Both the position numbers and the translations under genes were made by a program. The notes below the pieces were generated by a model. That model was given only the letters and a program-made list of their open reading frames with translations. It made no database searches and had not been told where the DNA came from. Shown piece by piece: positions 47,155 to 58,109 of a stretch of 60,000 nt of DNA. Within the stretch, counting starts at the first letter, position 1, and the number at the start of each line of letters is the position of its first letter. The DNA is from Tubulanus polymorphus (taxonomy: Eukaryota; Nemertea; Palaeonemertea; Tubulaniformes; Tubulanidae): assembly GCF_964204645.1 (NCBI RefSeq), contig NC_134035.1, positions 9,612,501-9,672,500 of the forward strand, in the 5' to 3' direction.

Positions 47155-48395
47155 CTTAGTCATAGAATCGTTGGACATAAATTACGGATGTGCCCTAGGC
47201 CTTTATAGATATAGGACTTAGATGATAATATCTATGAGTGCCACTAATCACAATCAATGCGCATATTGACATATACTTAAATAATCTGTGAAATGATACG
47301 CGATCAAAAGAATCAATAAAGTATGAATGCAGGTTTCCATTAGAACATTATAACCTCTACAATTGATTTCAATCGTTACATTAGAATTTCTGTGATAATG
47401 CGTCCATTCCATCGAAAACATTTAAATCGGGTTTTAATGAATTCTAAATGAAGCAAAACTATAACGCGTCGATACTCGAAGAACGGATAAAATCATTACC
47501 GTTCAGTAATTGTATACGTTTTACTTCAAATAGCATCATCGGTGAATAAACGAGCGAAATCAGAATAAATAGATGAAGCATCGATTTTTGAAGAACGACA
47601 ATAAGATATTGCATAAGTATTTATACTGTGACGTGATGTCAAAAATAAATGGGTAAATTTGTAGCTGTGACGAGCGCTAAGCGCTTCATAAGTCGATAGT
47701 CGTTGTACCGTCGGATTACACGTCATTTGGTATCATATTGATTTCGTATATCGACGTTATTGATGTTAGTGTCGTTATTACATTCATAAATTCCGAAATC
47801 GTTCAAGTTTTGGCTACCGGGTAAATATACGTATATACGCGTACACAAGCGAGGTCCAGCGGCCCGGGGCCGGTCTAACGTAAACACAATTTGCGGCCGA
47901 AGAAGAGACAGAGATAGTAGCGACGCCTGAGGTTGTAGTACATTTCGCCTGTTGTGGTAGCGTGGAATTTCTAGTATCAATACCAACAATGGATCGACGG
48001 CTCGCCGCGCGCGGTGTCTATATGAAATGATGAATTAATATGAAAGATGACCTAATCAGGTGAATCAGAAGACTGCGATATTGACAGTGAACGGTGTTTG
48101 TAATGCTGCCCACGTCCTTCCTTCGCAGACGACGAAGCGATTAGCCGTGGAAATCAGAAACCGATCTATTCCACTCACCCTAAAGTTCTTTTTTTAGAAG
48201 CTGTTATTATACACGATATTCCGCTGTAATGATATATTGCGCGACGTCGCTACTCTCCGATAACAGCGAAAGTTATGCAATTAAACCGAAAGGTTACCTA
48301 CCAATCCTTCCGAACAAAAAGGATTCATCAGTTTTAAATAAAGTTCGTGCGATGAAATAGCACTTGGTACAATATAGTGTTTCAATAACACCGGG
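47155..48395. other. Unique intronic sequence
   Basis: Nothing recognised. 47723-47989 (minus) is an unsupported frame. Confidence 0.4.
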
Positions 48396-48399
48396 CCCG

Positions 48400-48700
48400 T
48401 GCCGAGGGGCACTCGTTACACCCGAACACCCGGGGTGTACGGTTGAGCGAACGAACCCTCTAAAATTCAAACTGCCCTTCAAAAAGTCAATGTCGACAAA
48501 TTTAGGTCAAGACTTTTCGAAATTAGGATACAATTTTCATGTTTTTTGGGGGTAATATGAAAAGTCATCCATTGTAAAATGATTTATCCACTGGTACCCG
48601 GGCACTTCCTGTCTTTTTCAGGGTGAAAGCGCTCCTTTTTCTTGAAAAAAAAACTTCCCCTCAAGAAAGCTCGACACGGACCTGAACACCATTCTACGTA
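48400..48700 (+). repeat. Dispersed repeat, second copy of 40570-40830
   Basis: CACCCGGGGTGTAC, AACGAACCCT, CCCTTCAAAAAGTCAATGTC, GGTCAAGACTTTTCG and the end AAGCTCGACACGGACC match in order. Confidence 0.55.
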
Positions 48701-48751
48701 ATGAGTCGAGAAATGAGAGAGAAATCCCACAATCCCACATTTCCAGTGCGC

Positions 48752-48783
48752 CTGATGATAGCTAATGGTATTTAGCCGAAACG
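48752..48783 (+). ncRNA. Hammerhead-ribozyme-like core in a Penelope-like terminal repeat
   Basis: CTGATGA (48752-48758), then a hairpin with stem GCTAA/TTAGC (48761-48765 and 48772-48776), then GAAA (48778-48781) and CGTTGTT. This is the order core-1, stem II, core-2 of a hammerhead. CGTTG can form the minimal two-pair stem III seen in retroelement hammerheads, with U-U at the cleavage position. Stem I could not be closed by eye. Flanking ATAATCATTTCAATATAG and GGGAATTCTCTCGTC mirror the tails of the other copies. Activity is unproven. Confidence 0.5.
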
Positions 48784-49734
48784 TTGTTCGAAATATAATC
48801 ATTTCAATATAGAACTATTCATTTTGGGAATTCTCTCGTCATTCTACGAATAGATATTACAGAACTTTTTTGTTCTCGTTATTATCACGAGAAGTTTCTT
48901 ACACGTTGACTTCCGCACATTGATAGTTCACGCGTATACAAACATCCCTCTTCTTGATTTACGATAGAGACACGTCTATTCAGAACAGCCAACAAACAAC
49001 AATAAATTCTCACGGGTCCCTTATGAAAATCATCTTACGCTAAAAACGAGTGCGCTGAAAGTGGATACGTTTACGAGCTGAAATATGGTAAATTCGCGGT
49101 TACGTATACACCTCTGTCAAAGAGCCACCGCACACAAGCCGCTGCGATGGTATTCAAGGCTGTTTTTCTATACGGCTGCGCACGGCGCGGTGTTGGCGGG
49201 GCTCGAGGGTATGATCGCGATCTTCAGAAAAATAGAAATATTGACTCAAGTAACGGAGATCGACGAGTACAAACAACAATCCAATACAGTATATTCATTC
49301 ACTGTATACTACAAAAATAACTGATGATATAAAGTATGGCGTGATATGTTGTTTTTATTTTTTCATTGAGTGAAAGCCGTTGGTGGGATAAAATCTGTGC
49401 GACGCGCCGACGTTGTCGCAACATGATGCTTCGCACCATCTGGAATTCAAGTCTATCTGTTCCAGACTGACTAAGGCTGACCGTTAAAAATATTCTGTCC
49501 TATTGAAACCTCAGTAGAATATAGTCACAATCGTACTGAACGAATAGATGATAAAATCAAAGCCGGATTTTTAAAAAAGATTTTGCTGATTATATTTGGT
49601 TTGATTCACTGAAGATGTACGTATTGGCCTTGTATCTGACGCCATTAAAACCGTTGAAAATTTGTTTAACAGATTGATTACCACGTGCCATACAGTATTT
49701 TGTACTTGAGTATTATGTACATCTGTTGCATCCT

Positions 49735-50020
49735 AAAAAATGTATTTTTGATATGCACTACGACATCTCGGTGTGCACAACTGCGTCATCAATATGGACA
49801 TTTCAAAATTTCAATTATGAATATTGACGGTTATTTTCTATCTAAGGAATCTTTAATGTATTTCTTATAATGAATTTTAAGGGAAATTAAGTATTGCGTG
49901 AGTGAATAGGCATTACGTCATCGTTCTTGAGGCTTGACTGGTTGCCGCTCAATTCAATTCAATATATTCAATTTAATCAAATAACTTAATTGATCCTTAA
50001 TATCACATCACCTATATCCC
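49735..50020 (+). repeat. Dispersed repeat, copy B of 11893-12200
   Basis: GCGTCATCAATATGGACATT, TACGTCATCG, TTGACTGGTTGCCGCTC, AATTCAATTCAAT, TTGATCC and TTAATATCACAT align in order with copy A. Confidence 0.6.
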
Positions 50021-50279
50021 ATCACTCATTGTCGAATATGCATGCTATTCCCCAAGGCGCCAAAAAAAACTTTATAAAGTTAGTTTTCTTTTTTAGGTTA
50101 GTTAGTTTTCTTTTTCATTGTGGAAACAAACTGCCATGTCAACTGACCAGACGAACGCTTATTTGCATATATAACAAACCAGACGAAGAAATATGATATC
50201 ATCACATCTTCAAGATGAAAAGCCTTCGATATACATAGCTGTCTATATCATATTCTTTTGATATCGTAACCGTATCCGC

Positions 50280-50282
<3 letters not shown>

Positions 50283-50356
<74 letters not shown>
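50283..50356. repeat. TA microsatellite
   Basis: 74 nt of TA. A short hairpin (CCACCAG/CTGGTGG) follows at about 50373-50393. Confidence 0.95.
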
Positions 50357-50357
<1 letters not shown>

Positions 50358-50399
50358 TTACATATTATACTTCCACCAGGTATCAACTGGTGGTTCAGC

Positions 50400-51680
50400 G
50401 GTGTACGGCTACGGGTAATTAAGATGAAAGCTATATATGCAAGAAAACAAGAAAAAAAATCGACCCAGAAGGAAGCCAACAAGCGTATAAATAATGCATT
50501 AGCATTCTGATTTATTCGCACAGTTGATATGACCTTGAATGAATTAATAGGTGCATTCTCCAGTTTCATCATCACAGCTCATTGATATATCACCCTCGTC
50601 CAAATTCAGGACGGATGTCATTAAACTTCATTGTGTCGTACGCTTTAAAAAACTCAGTAAGGAACAGTTTGCCCCCTCACAATATTTTCAGACAGAAGAA
50701 CTCTCTGTTTACAGGTTTTCTGTGCAACCACAATTTGTTAATTAGAAAGCAGGGAAATATCTCATTAGGATGTTTAGCGATAGAAAGCGGTTTCTTATAT
50801 ACATATATTAATATTGCGAATGTCATACAAGTTGTATTTGACAGCTAAAGATCAATATCGCATCAAAGGGCAAAGAGAACAGTCTTTTTTCAATAATGAA
50901 TTATAATAAAGTTTATTTATATACCACTCTCCACTGCGTATTAGAGCTGTTAACATGAAATAGATCATATTACATTTCGATAAAATCTTGTTTATAAAGG
51001 TGTAAGTTTTCACACCGGATTCGAACGAAAATCGACAAGATCTATCGAACGAAATTCGGTGTGAAGAGTTCAATGCTGATCTCGCGCTTTCGCGGTGACG
51101 TTTTTGTGACGCTATGCCAGCAAAAAAAAACGGGCGGATGACGTCTGCAATAACCGCAGCCTTTGCTATCATCAGATTTCATTATCAATATATGGTATTC
51201 TATACCCGACCGTCGCCGTCGTCGTCGGCGCTGGGGAAACAAGAGATGGAAATCGAAGCGAGCTTGTAATCGAAACTGCGACATGTCCTAAAAATGCCCC
51301 GGTTTTATACACGAGGAAGGAGTATATGCGCGGAGAATTTATCCGACGAATATAATCGACCCCTGCCGAATATGAAACGTGTTGTGTGCGGTAAAAAGTC
51401 CGACCGCTTAGATGGCACTTTTGTAGCGGAAACCAGGACATGACGACAGTAGCCTTTAACAGGAGGGATGATGATTCTTGCATTCATATCTATTTTTTTT
51501 ACGCAAATAAGTTTTCGCATTTCAAACTGAAAATTGGAGGATGATTTTTTTTTCACAAAACCAAAGCCGTATATCCATAAGACTGTTCATCGTCGCAGAT
51601 TCCGTTCAAAAATGCAAAAATGGTTGCCGTTGCCAAACGAAAAATGCATTGAAACTATACACGTTCATTCAGTGATTGGA
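50400..51680. other. Unique intronic sequence
   Basis: Overlapping frames on the minus strand (50852-51556) show no family resemblance. GTCGCCGTCGTCGTCGGCG near 51213 is a short CGT-rich patch. Confidence 0.4.
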
Positions 51681-51681
51681 A

Positions 51682-51868
51682 AATCCCACAACAATGTGTG
51701 AACGAATCTAAAAACTTTATTTAAAAAGTAGAAATAGGTGGTTCCTACCAGCACCCATCTTCAGTCTAAAATGGAAGTTTTAGACTGGCGAAGGGTGGTA
51801 GCAACTACCCGAAATATTTCTGATTTTTAAGTAAACTTTTTAGATTCGTTCACACATTGTGAGATTTT
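51682..51868. mobile_element. Inverted-repeat element with two opposed hammerhead-like cores
   Basis: Outer arms of about 55 nt (51682-51736 and 51815-51868) share CAATGTGTGAACGAATCTAA then AAA and a T/A-rich run. Inside, the minus strand carries CTGAAGA (51764-51758) followed by GGGTG..CACC. The plus strand carries CTGGCGA (51785-51791), stem GGGT/ACCC (51793-51810) and GAAA (51811-51814). The minus copy lacks GAAA and the plus copy lacks the canonical A of CUGANGA, so both cores look damaged. Confidence 0.65.
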
Positions 51869-51874
51869 TTTTTC

Positions 51875-52520
51875 TCATCGAGTCTTATCACGGATATTGT
51901 GCTTCTTAACTGATTCAAAGTTCATTTGGAAATCGTCGCAGAAGATGCGAGACTATTTTCGCGGAATTACATCTACGATAGGTGTCCAGATATAGTTTAA
52001 TACCGAAAGCAAAGCAGCTATCGAAATATTCATCTTGTGGAATTCCTGACTTCGATAATAGCACTCGGTCTAATTCGTGATGTCCACGTCTGTTAAGTCA
52101 ATTAACAAAGCGGGCGAAGAGAAAAGGTCTATAGGAAGCACTTATGTCGATGGATTGTTTACAATGTAAACTATACGCATCCATTCGCGAACGTTAATAC
52201 AGCTAACTGATTGGTATGATAATCCAGGTAGTTCTCTCCCATCTCGCTGGATATTATAGTCGAACCTCCATCATCTCTTCTGCCGTTATAGCTCACCGCT
52301 TTCAGAGAGTGAACTTTCCCGACGTTAAAATGTCATGACTTTCAGCTATCAATCCCCGGACTCTAAATATAGCCTTCAAACAGCGATACATCAAAATGCC
52401 TTGTTTGATTGTTATTAGCATCGCTTAGTGTTTGATAATAGATGTGGGTGTGGATTCGAAAGATGTGGATTCAATCTACCGATTTTGTTCATCTACACGC
52501 GTAACTTCAATTATATTGAC
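51875..52520. other. Unique intronic sequence
   Basis: Nothing recognised. Confidence 0.4.
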
Positions 52521-52522
52521 AT

Positions 52523-53105
52523 TGAAATCGAGCGCATGTTTTTACCGTGCTGTGCCTAGTCCATCAATGTCCTTTATATCTAGGGAATACAGCAAATGGC
52601 ATTGCTAGCCAAACTGCCCACCGAGCAGGACTTATCTACAAGCTGTGTTTGGTGCCCACCATCGAAGGCTTTGTCGTGAAATCGAGCGCATAGTTTTGTT
52701 GTGCTGTCTAGTCCATCAATGTCGTTTATTTCGAGAAGATAAGAAGAATGGCATCGCTAGCCAAACTGCCCACCGAACAGGACTTATTTACAAGCTGTGT
52801 TTGGTGCCCACCATCGAGGGGTTTGTCGTGAAATCGAGCGCATGTTTTTGTTGTACTGTTCCTGGTCTATCAATGTCGTTTATTTCGAGGAAATACGAAG
52901 AATTGCATCGCTAGCCAAACTGTCTGACTTATTGATACAAGCTATGGTGGCTGCGGAACATTGAGGCCTTCGTGAAGAAATTGAGAGCATGTTTTTGTTG
53001 TGCCGTGGCTTTCCATCCTGCCGCTTATTTTGCGGGAAGGAATGGCATCGTTGGCCAAACTAAACTTCACGATGAGCATGAATTACAAGCTGTGGTGGGT
53101 GACAC
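52523..53105. repeat. Tandem array, four units of about 150 bp
   Basis: Units start at 52523, 52677, 52829 and about 52977 with GAAATCGAGCGCATG-like words. Each contains TTTTTGTTGTGCTGT, CCATCAATGTCGTTTAT, GCATCGCTAGCCAAACTG and CAAGCTGTGTTTGGTG-like words. Periods of 154, 152 and about 148 are not constant multiples of three, so the frame at 52645-52914 is not a protein repeat. Units 2 and 3 are most alike; unit 4 is most decayed. Confidence 0.9.
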
Positions 53106-53109
53106 TAGT

Positions 53110-54860
53110 ATCGGTTTGATCGGTGACAGGGGTTAGGATGACAGACCAACATGGTCTGTTGTCGAACATGAAGGTACTGTCGGTCCATATATATCCTTGG
53201 AGTAATTAAGTATGATTACTCCAAAGTCCATCTTAATGTCATTCAATTCATGATAAATCTGGTTTTGTCTACGGTCTACAAACTGGTATCCATTATTACT
53301 TCCACCAAGGTTCAGTTTTATATAGGGTTGGTATAATTGCGCTCATCAAACCTCTGGACTTGTTTACGAAGGTTTTTCCCTTACGAAAGCGGAAATAGGA
53401 GTCGAATTGTTACCCGATAGCGGAAATGGACTCGCGACTAATATCTATTAGCGCGGAACTCGCACGTACGGAAAACATAGTTCAGATTAATACAATAAGA
53501 CCTGCATTAAACTACACTGCCATATACTTCACAGTCCTGTATCTAATGGCTACTCCTACGGGAGACATTTACTGGTGCGCACTTGACAACTAAGATCATT
53601 CTGATTGACAAAGTAAAGTGAACGAAGAGCAACTCTAATGGCAACCGACCGACGTGAGCCCTGGGGGAAAGGCTAAAAATGAACGATCTTGTTCAACTGG
53701 ATAATCGAACGCATCAGCGCTGATTTCAATCTGAGAGGCAGCTGATGCCGGTCGCCGTGTGTGAAGACCGCAACACGACGTGTTGCGAAACGACGGGGAT
53801 ACAAGGAAAAAGCATCCTCGCTTGCCAGGGGTCCGGTATCGCTCCCCGAACTCGCTTCCACCAGCCCCCTGGCCTCACGACGCGTGATTTCATTACTGGT
53901 ACATATCATAACAACGATGATTTGTCAATCTTGCGAAAATACTTCCATGTTTGCTAAAAATGTTCGCTGATTGGTCCATTTAACCGGAAATTCAACAGAA
54001 GCCTAATGTCGTTTTTTAAAATCATTATGATTGGCCCGACTGGATTCTGGTCAGCTAGTAACGACTCCAGCGAGTCGCTAGGGCAAGGGGTTCGGGGAAC
54101 GGTTTTAGCTCAGTGTGAGTTCGAATCCCTTGACGGGCGGAGATGGGAGCGGAATTTTGGAGAAGAATTGCTGAATTTCAGCTGAAACGTCTCCCGATAA
54201 GTGACGTCACAGTTGTTCGAGCGCCGATCCTTCCGTGACCATGAGATATGAACGTCACTTAGTAATTTCCACATGCGTCATATCATATTGACCGCTAACT
54301 TTGTTTCTTTTTTACGCTGTCAAAAGTCAATATGATACGCTTAAAGCCAACGTCCAATCGTATTGCTGGATATCTTCAATTCAATCCGCAAATATCAGCG
54401 AAGATATGGTCGAGAAATAATCCGCGATCTGACGGTAAATTAATCGGACATTAGACCCTCGTCAAAGCGTGATTCCGATGAATATTTATAGATTATTAAT
54501 CAACGGTGATTATTTTGTTTTGCGTTCAGCTGTTGTTGAAGCGGGTTTTAGCTCAATAGGAATGACAACATGTTACTGTAAACATCAGCTTTGATCCACG
54601 GGTCACTAGAGTGCAATTTGAAATCTGTCACCGACGAAAATGACACATTTCACGATGTACTCCTAAACCCAGATAAAGATAATTCCGAACACAGTAGTAC
54701 TTATAGATATCTTTACTTGTATATGTCCTGACAGATTTATTGTCCTTTTGCAAAGGTCTTTTACACAACTTGTGAAAAAGGTCTGACTGTATATGATCTG
54801 ACTGTATGATTCGACGTGTCCGACGTTAAAGGTCAGATAGAAGCTGCCAGTCGCTCGTCT
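53110..54860. other. Intron 1 segment, mostly unique
   Basis: 54110-54150 has GGTTTTAGCTCAGTGTGAG, then TTCGAATCCCTTGACGGGCG, a compressed tRNA-like fragment with A- and B-like boxes. GGGTTTTAGCTCAATAGGAA recurs at 54543. Nothing else recognised. Confidence 0.4.
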
Positions 54861-54861
54861 C

Positions 54862-54978
54862 GTCACAATCCAGGGTTTATGGGTTCGGAACCCGTTGGCG
54901 ACGGGGTTTCTAAGTCGAAGGTTCTTCTTCGCCGGGCTCTCTCCCCTTGAAGGGTGAAGAAATGTGTTAACACCCACT
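54862..54978 (+). mobile_element. tRNA-derived SINE (pair with 20060-20175)
   Basis: ATCCAGGGTTTATGGGTTCG, then AACCCGTTGGCGACGGGGTT, TCTAAGTCGAAGGTTCTTC, GGGCTCTCTCCCC; ordered match to the first copy, with a one-base change in the B box. Confidence 0.65.
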
Positions 54979-54984
54979 GCAATA

Positions 54985-57797
54985 TGGTTAGTATTTGGGA
55001 ACCTATATCCGGACGACGTCAAGCAAAAACAAAATACTCAGAACTTTTGTGAACTTGGCCTCATTGTGGCCGCGGTATTGGATACTCATTCCCTATCCAT
55101 ATAAAAACATTCAATAAAAAATGGATTGATAATAATCTATGCTATACAAAGAGCGCGCGTAAGCCAGGTTTAATTCAAACACAAATAGAACCGACTCGAA
55201 ACGATTTATCGGGGTTTCATAATTGCGTTCGGCGAACGCTTTTGATCTATACAGAGATCAAACTCTTCTCTTTGAAAACGTGATCTGATTAGAAGATCGC
55301 CCGGTTTTTGTCGTGTCTCTTGGATTTTTTCTACGTTGTTCGATCGTGGCTGTAATCACGGCCACGTGTGTATGTGTGTGCATCTGTATACTGTGCGTAG
55401 GTAGGTATAGATGATTCTGCTCCGCTTCAAATTGGAATTAGTCGGAGACCCGAGGATCAAAGGATTTGCATTGATTTCGTCGAAAACGATAAGATATTCG
55501 CAAACACCTGTTAGTGTCTGGCGGCGAATTCTCGACGAAATCGAATATGACATTGAATTGATAAATGAGAGATTTTTTTAATAGACACGTTAGATAAGAT
55601 GAAAGAAATACATGTATAGCTATAACGTATTGGACGTACTGTGACTTAACTTTAGTTAGGTGATTGTACTTAACGTCCAATGTGACGCGCAGTGACATCA
55701 GACGTGTTAATTGTAACTGCAACTGTAACTGTAATTGTTAACAATTTATTTTCTTTATACAACGCGATATCTTCGCAGTTATCTCTGCACTTCGCTTAAG
55801 ATAGGAAAATAAATGCAATCATCAGTGAAATATTCGACATAAAGGTTACGGAAAATTGTCAATTTACTAAAAACATTATCAAGACAAATCTAGGTTCGTT
55901 TAAAAGGATAATTTTTCACCGAAACCTAGATCTAACATGACTATAGGCAGAAAATTCCAACGTGCGAGAGCAACAAATCTAAAAGCTCAGCAAAATTTCT
56001 ACGTATTCTAGGTTTCACAGTTACCTGTTACCTCTATAGTGGAAGAAAATCGGAAAAAAACTGGAAACTAGAATCATGATTCATCAAAAGCACCGCAATT
56101 AACCCGCGTAGAAATAGGCTATTTATGGGCAGATTCTTGACTTAGGAGCCAAGGAAATGAATACATTCTGATTGGTGACTTTTATGTATCATGATAGTCC
56201 AACAAGCGGAGTGAAGGCCTGATGTACGGCTTTGTAAATGAGTAATGAAAACAATGGCCATAATTTCCGTTTCGTGACAATCGCAACACTAAAATAAAGA
56301 ACAGCTGATCGAATCTGCACTAATTAAAATGAGAAAACGCGTGGTAAACAACAATGAATTACCCGACGATATTCTACGTGCTTTATCTGATGGCGCTTCT
56401 CACGTTCTTCGATATGCCCAATTTTCTACGCCAGCAACCTTATAACCGCACTTGATTAAAATGTTTCAATCCACCATCAAACAGACCGAGCGAGCGAGCG
56501 AACTGCGTGTCTCGGCGTCACATCAAACGAAACGCCGGCGCCCGCGTCGTTTCGCCGCCGAGAGAACATCTCACGGACCGGCGCGGAGAACTCCCGCGGT
56601 CGACGGTAAAAAGATGAAGATTAATAGAGAAGCCAAACGCCGGGTTTTATTCGCGTTCGTGTCGGGGAAACATAGCTACGTGACTGGCGTGCGAAATAAC
56701 GCGTAAAGTCGGGGATGAGAGGTATATACGTATCAACAATCTGATTCGGAATAAGGGGAAAAACGAAGGTTAACAGTTTTACAGTCATCGTATTGTTCTG
56801 CATACGTGGCACGTGAGGTCAACGCGTTCAATAGAGTCGCGAATCCAGTAAAACTATATACATCGCTATAAAAGTCATAAAATTCGGTAAATCCTTGATT
56901 TAATGGTGATGCATATTATCGCGCCGAGTTATTTTCCGACGCAACAGTAGAAACGGTAATATTCCTAAAAGTCTCTTCCACTTAAGCTTCATAAATTATT
57001 ACTGAAATCTCGTATAGGCCATTCAGACTGTTTCGATACTAATGGCTCCACGGGTCTAATTCTAATTCAACAGAAAACTGTTTAATTGATCGGGTTTGTT
57101 TTTACATTCCTTTTTATCAATATTCTCAATCAGTTTTACGTTAAAATTACTACGTCACGTCGAGTTTGATAATTGAATAATTGATAAAACGCTAATTCCG
57201 ATTCGGTTGTTGGCGCCGACGCGAGTTGCGGGAACGGGTTCATCCAAGTCCAGTATTTAATGACATACCGCACTATCAAGTCTCAATGATCTTCAAGAGA
57301 GTAACGTGTTAATTATTCATACATCGAAACAGCTGTTCAGAGGAACCTGACGAGTGTGCACGGGGGGAAAACAATGATCAAGTGGTGCCGATGAAAACTG
57401 AGACTGACGATTTTTAAATGCGGTGGATGATTTCGAATTTTTAATGATGGCACGTTTTCGGACTATAACCAGCTGTTTAGTAGGATACAGAACGGAAAAA
57501 ACGGGGAACGAGACCATTTTTTATAGAATTAAAGCCCTTTTTCGATATTATAGTTATCTCGACGGTTCCCACGATCGTTAGTTTTTAGGGCGTAAGCTAA
57601 GGCTTAACTTGAACATCGAGCCCCTTAGGGTTTTTCCTAAGGTTGAACGAATAAATGGATTACCGTAAGTCCTGCATGCGTGAAACACCGTTTGTTTGTT
57701 TACTTAATCTTAAGAGAATTCAACATCTGAGATAATAAATGAATTGATGATGTTGTTTTTGTTGTTGTTGGTGAATAAATAGAAATCATCGTCTTAC
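54985..57797. other. Distal intron 1, adjoining exon 1
   Basis: No repeats recognised. 56452-56706 is a CG-rich 84-codon frame without family resemblance. 57100-57260 is AT-rich with TTGATAATTGAATAATTGAT. Being repeat-poor and next to the first exon, it may carry regulatory DNA (inference). Confidence 0.4.
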
Positions 57798-58109
57798 CTT
57801 AGTATCGTTCCATTTCATCCTGAGTCTATATTCGGGTAGAATCGAATCGTCTTCGTTGACGTGTTTCATCGCTAGTTTGGCGGCCGGCAAAACGCCGCGA
57901 CCGAGAGCGCCTTCCGTTTGGTTTTCGCCGAGCGGGAAAAATCCGGCTATGTATAAATCCGTTTTGTTGCCGGTCCGTGAGAACTCGGTGGGCTGCGGGG
58001 GGTCCTGCACCGACCGCACGAGCGCGACCAGCACCGACACCGTTAAGGCAAATAGTTGTCCACCGTTGGATAATCCGCCGACTGTTAACGCAGTCATTTT
58101 TAACTTCAT
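57798..58109 (-). CDS. GABBR2: GABA-B receptor subunit 2-like, exon 1 (N-terminus and signal peptide)
   Basis: First coding exon (104 residues) of a class C GPCR that, in known family members, pairs with the GABA-binding subunit, couples to Gi/o and acts at the plasma membrane of neurons. Seen: ATG at 58109, with an in-frame TAG immediately upstream, so translation cannot start earlier; Met5 is a possible alternative. A hydrophobic stretch at residues 19-31 fits a signal peptide. The lobe-1 start follows: DLYIAGFFPLGENQTEG, then GRGVLPAAKLAMKHV, which matches the GRGVLPAVELA-type segment of GABBR2. Potential N-glycosylation sites are N48 (NKT), N63 (NQT) and N101 (NDT). The donor is AAG|GTAAGA at 57798/57797, phase 0. 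The last residues, WNDTK, join directly to the Cys that opens exon 2, as in the YDTEC segment of vertebrate GB2, so no exon is missing between them. The subunit-2 assignment is stronger here than subunit 1; an arthropod R3-like paralogue is the main alternative. Confidence 0.92.

Larger units (their letters stand above)
5527..57797 (-). other. Giant intron 1 of the GABA-B receptor gene (about 52.3 kb)
   Basis: The exon 1 donor (57797) and exon 2 acceptor (5527) are well formed, and the protein joins without a gap, so everything between is intronic or nested. No nested host gene could be demonstrated on either strand. The longest frame (23105-23707) is unsupported. Content is dispersed repeats, listed separately, and unique DNA. 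Confidence 0.85.

Noticed and set aside
52645-52914. Frame across the tandem array as a repeat protein
   Set aside because: Unit lengths (154, 152, about 148) are not a constant multiple of three, so the frame changes from unit to unit.
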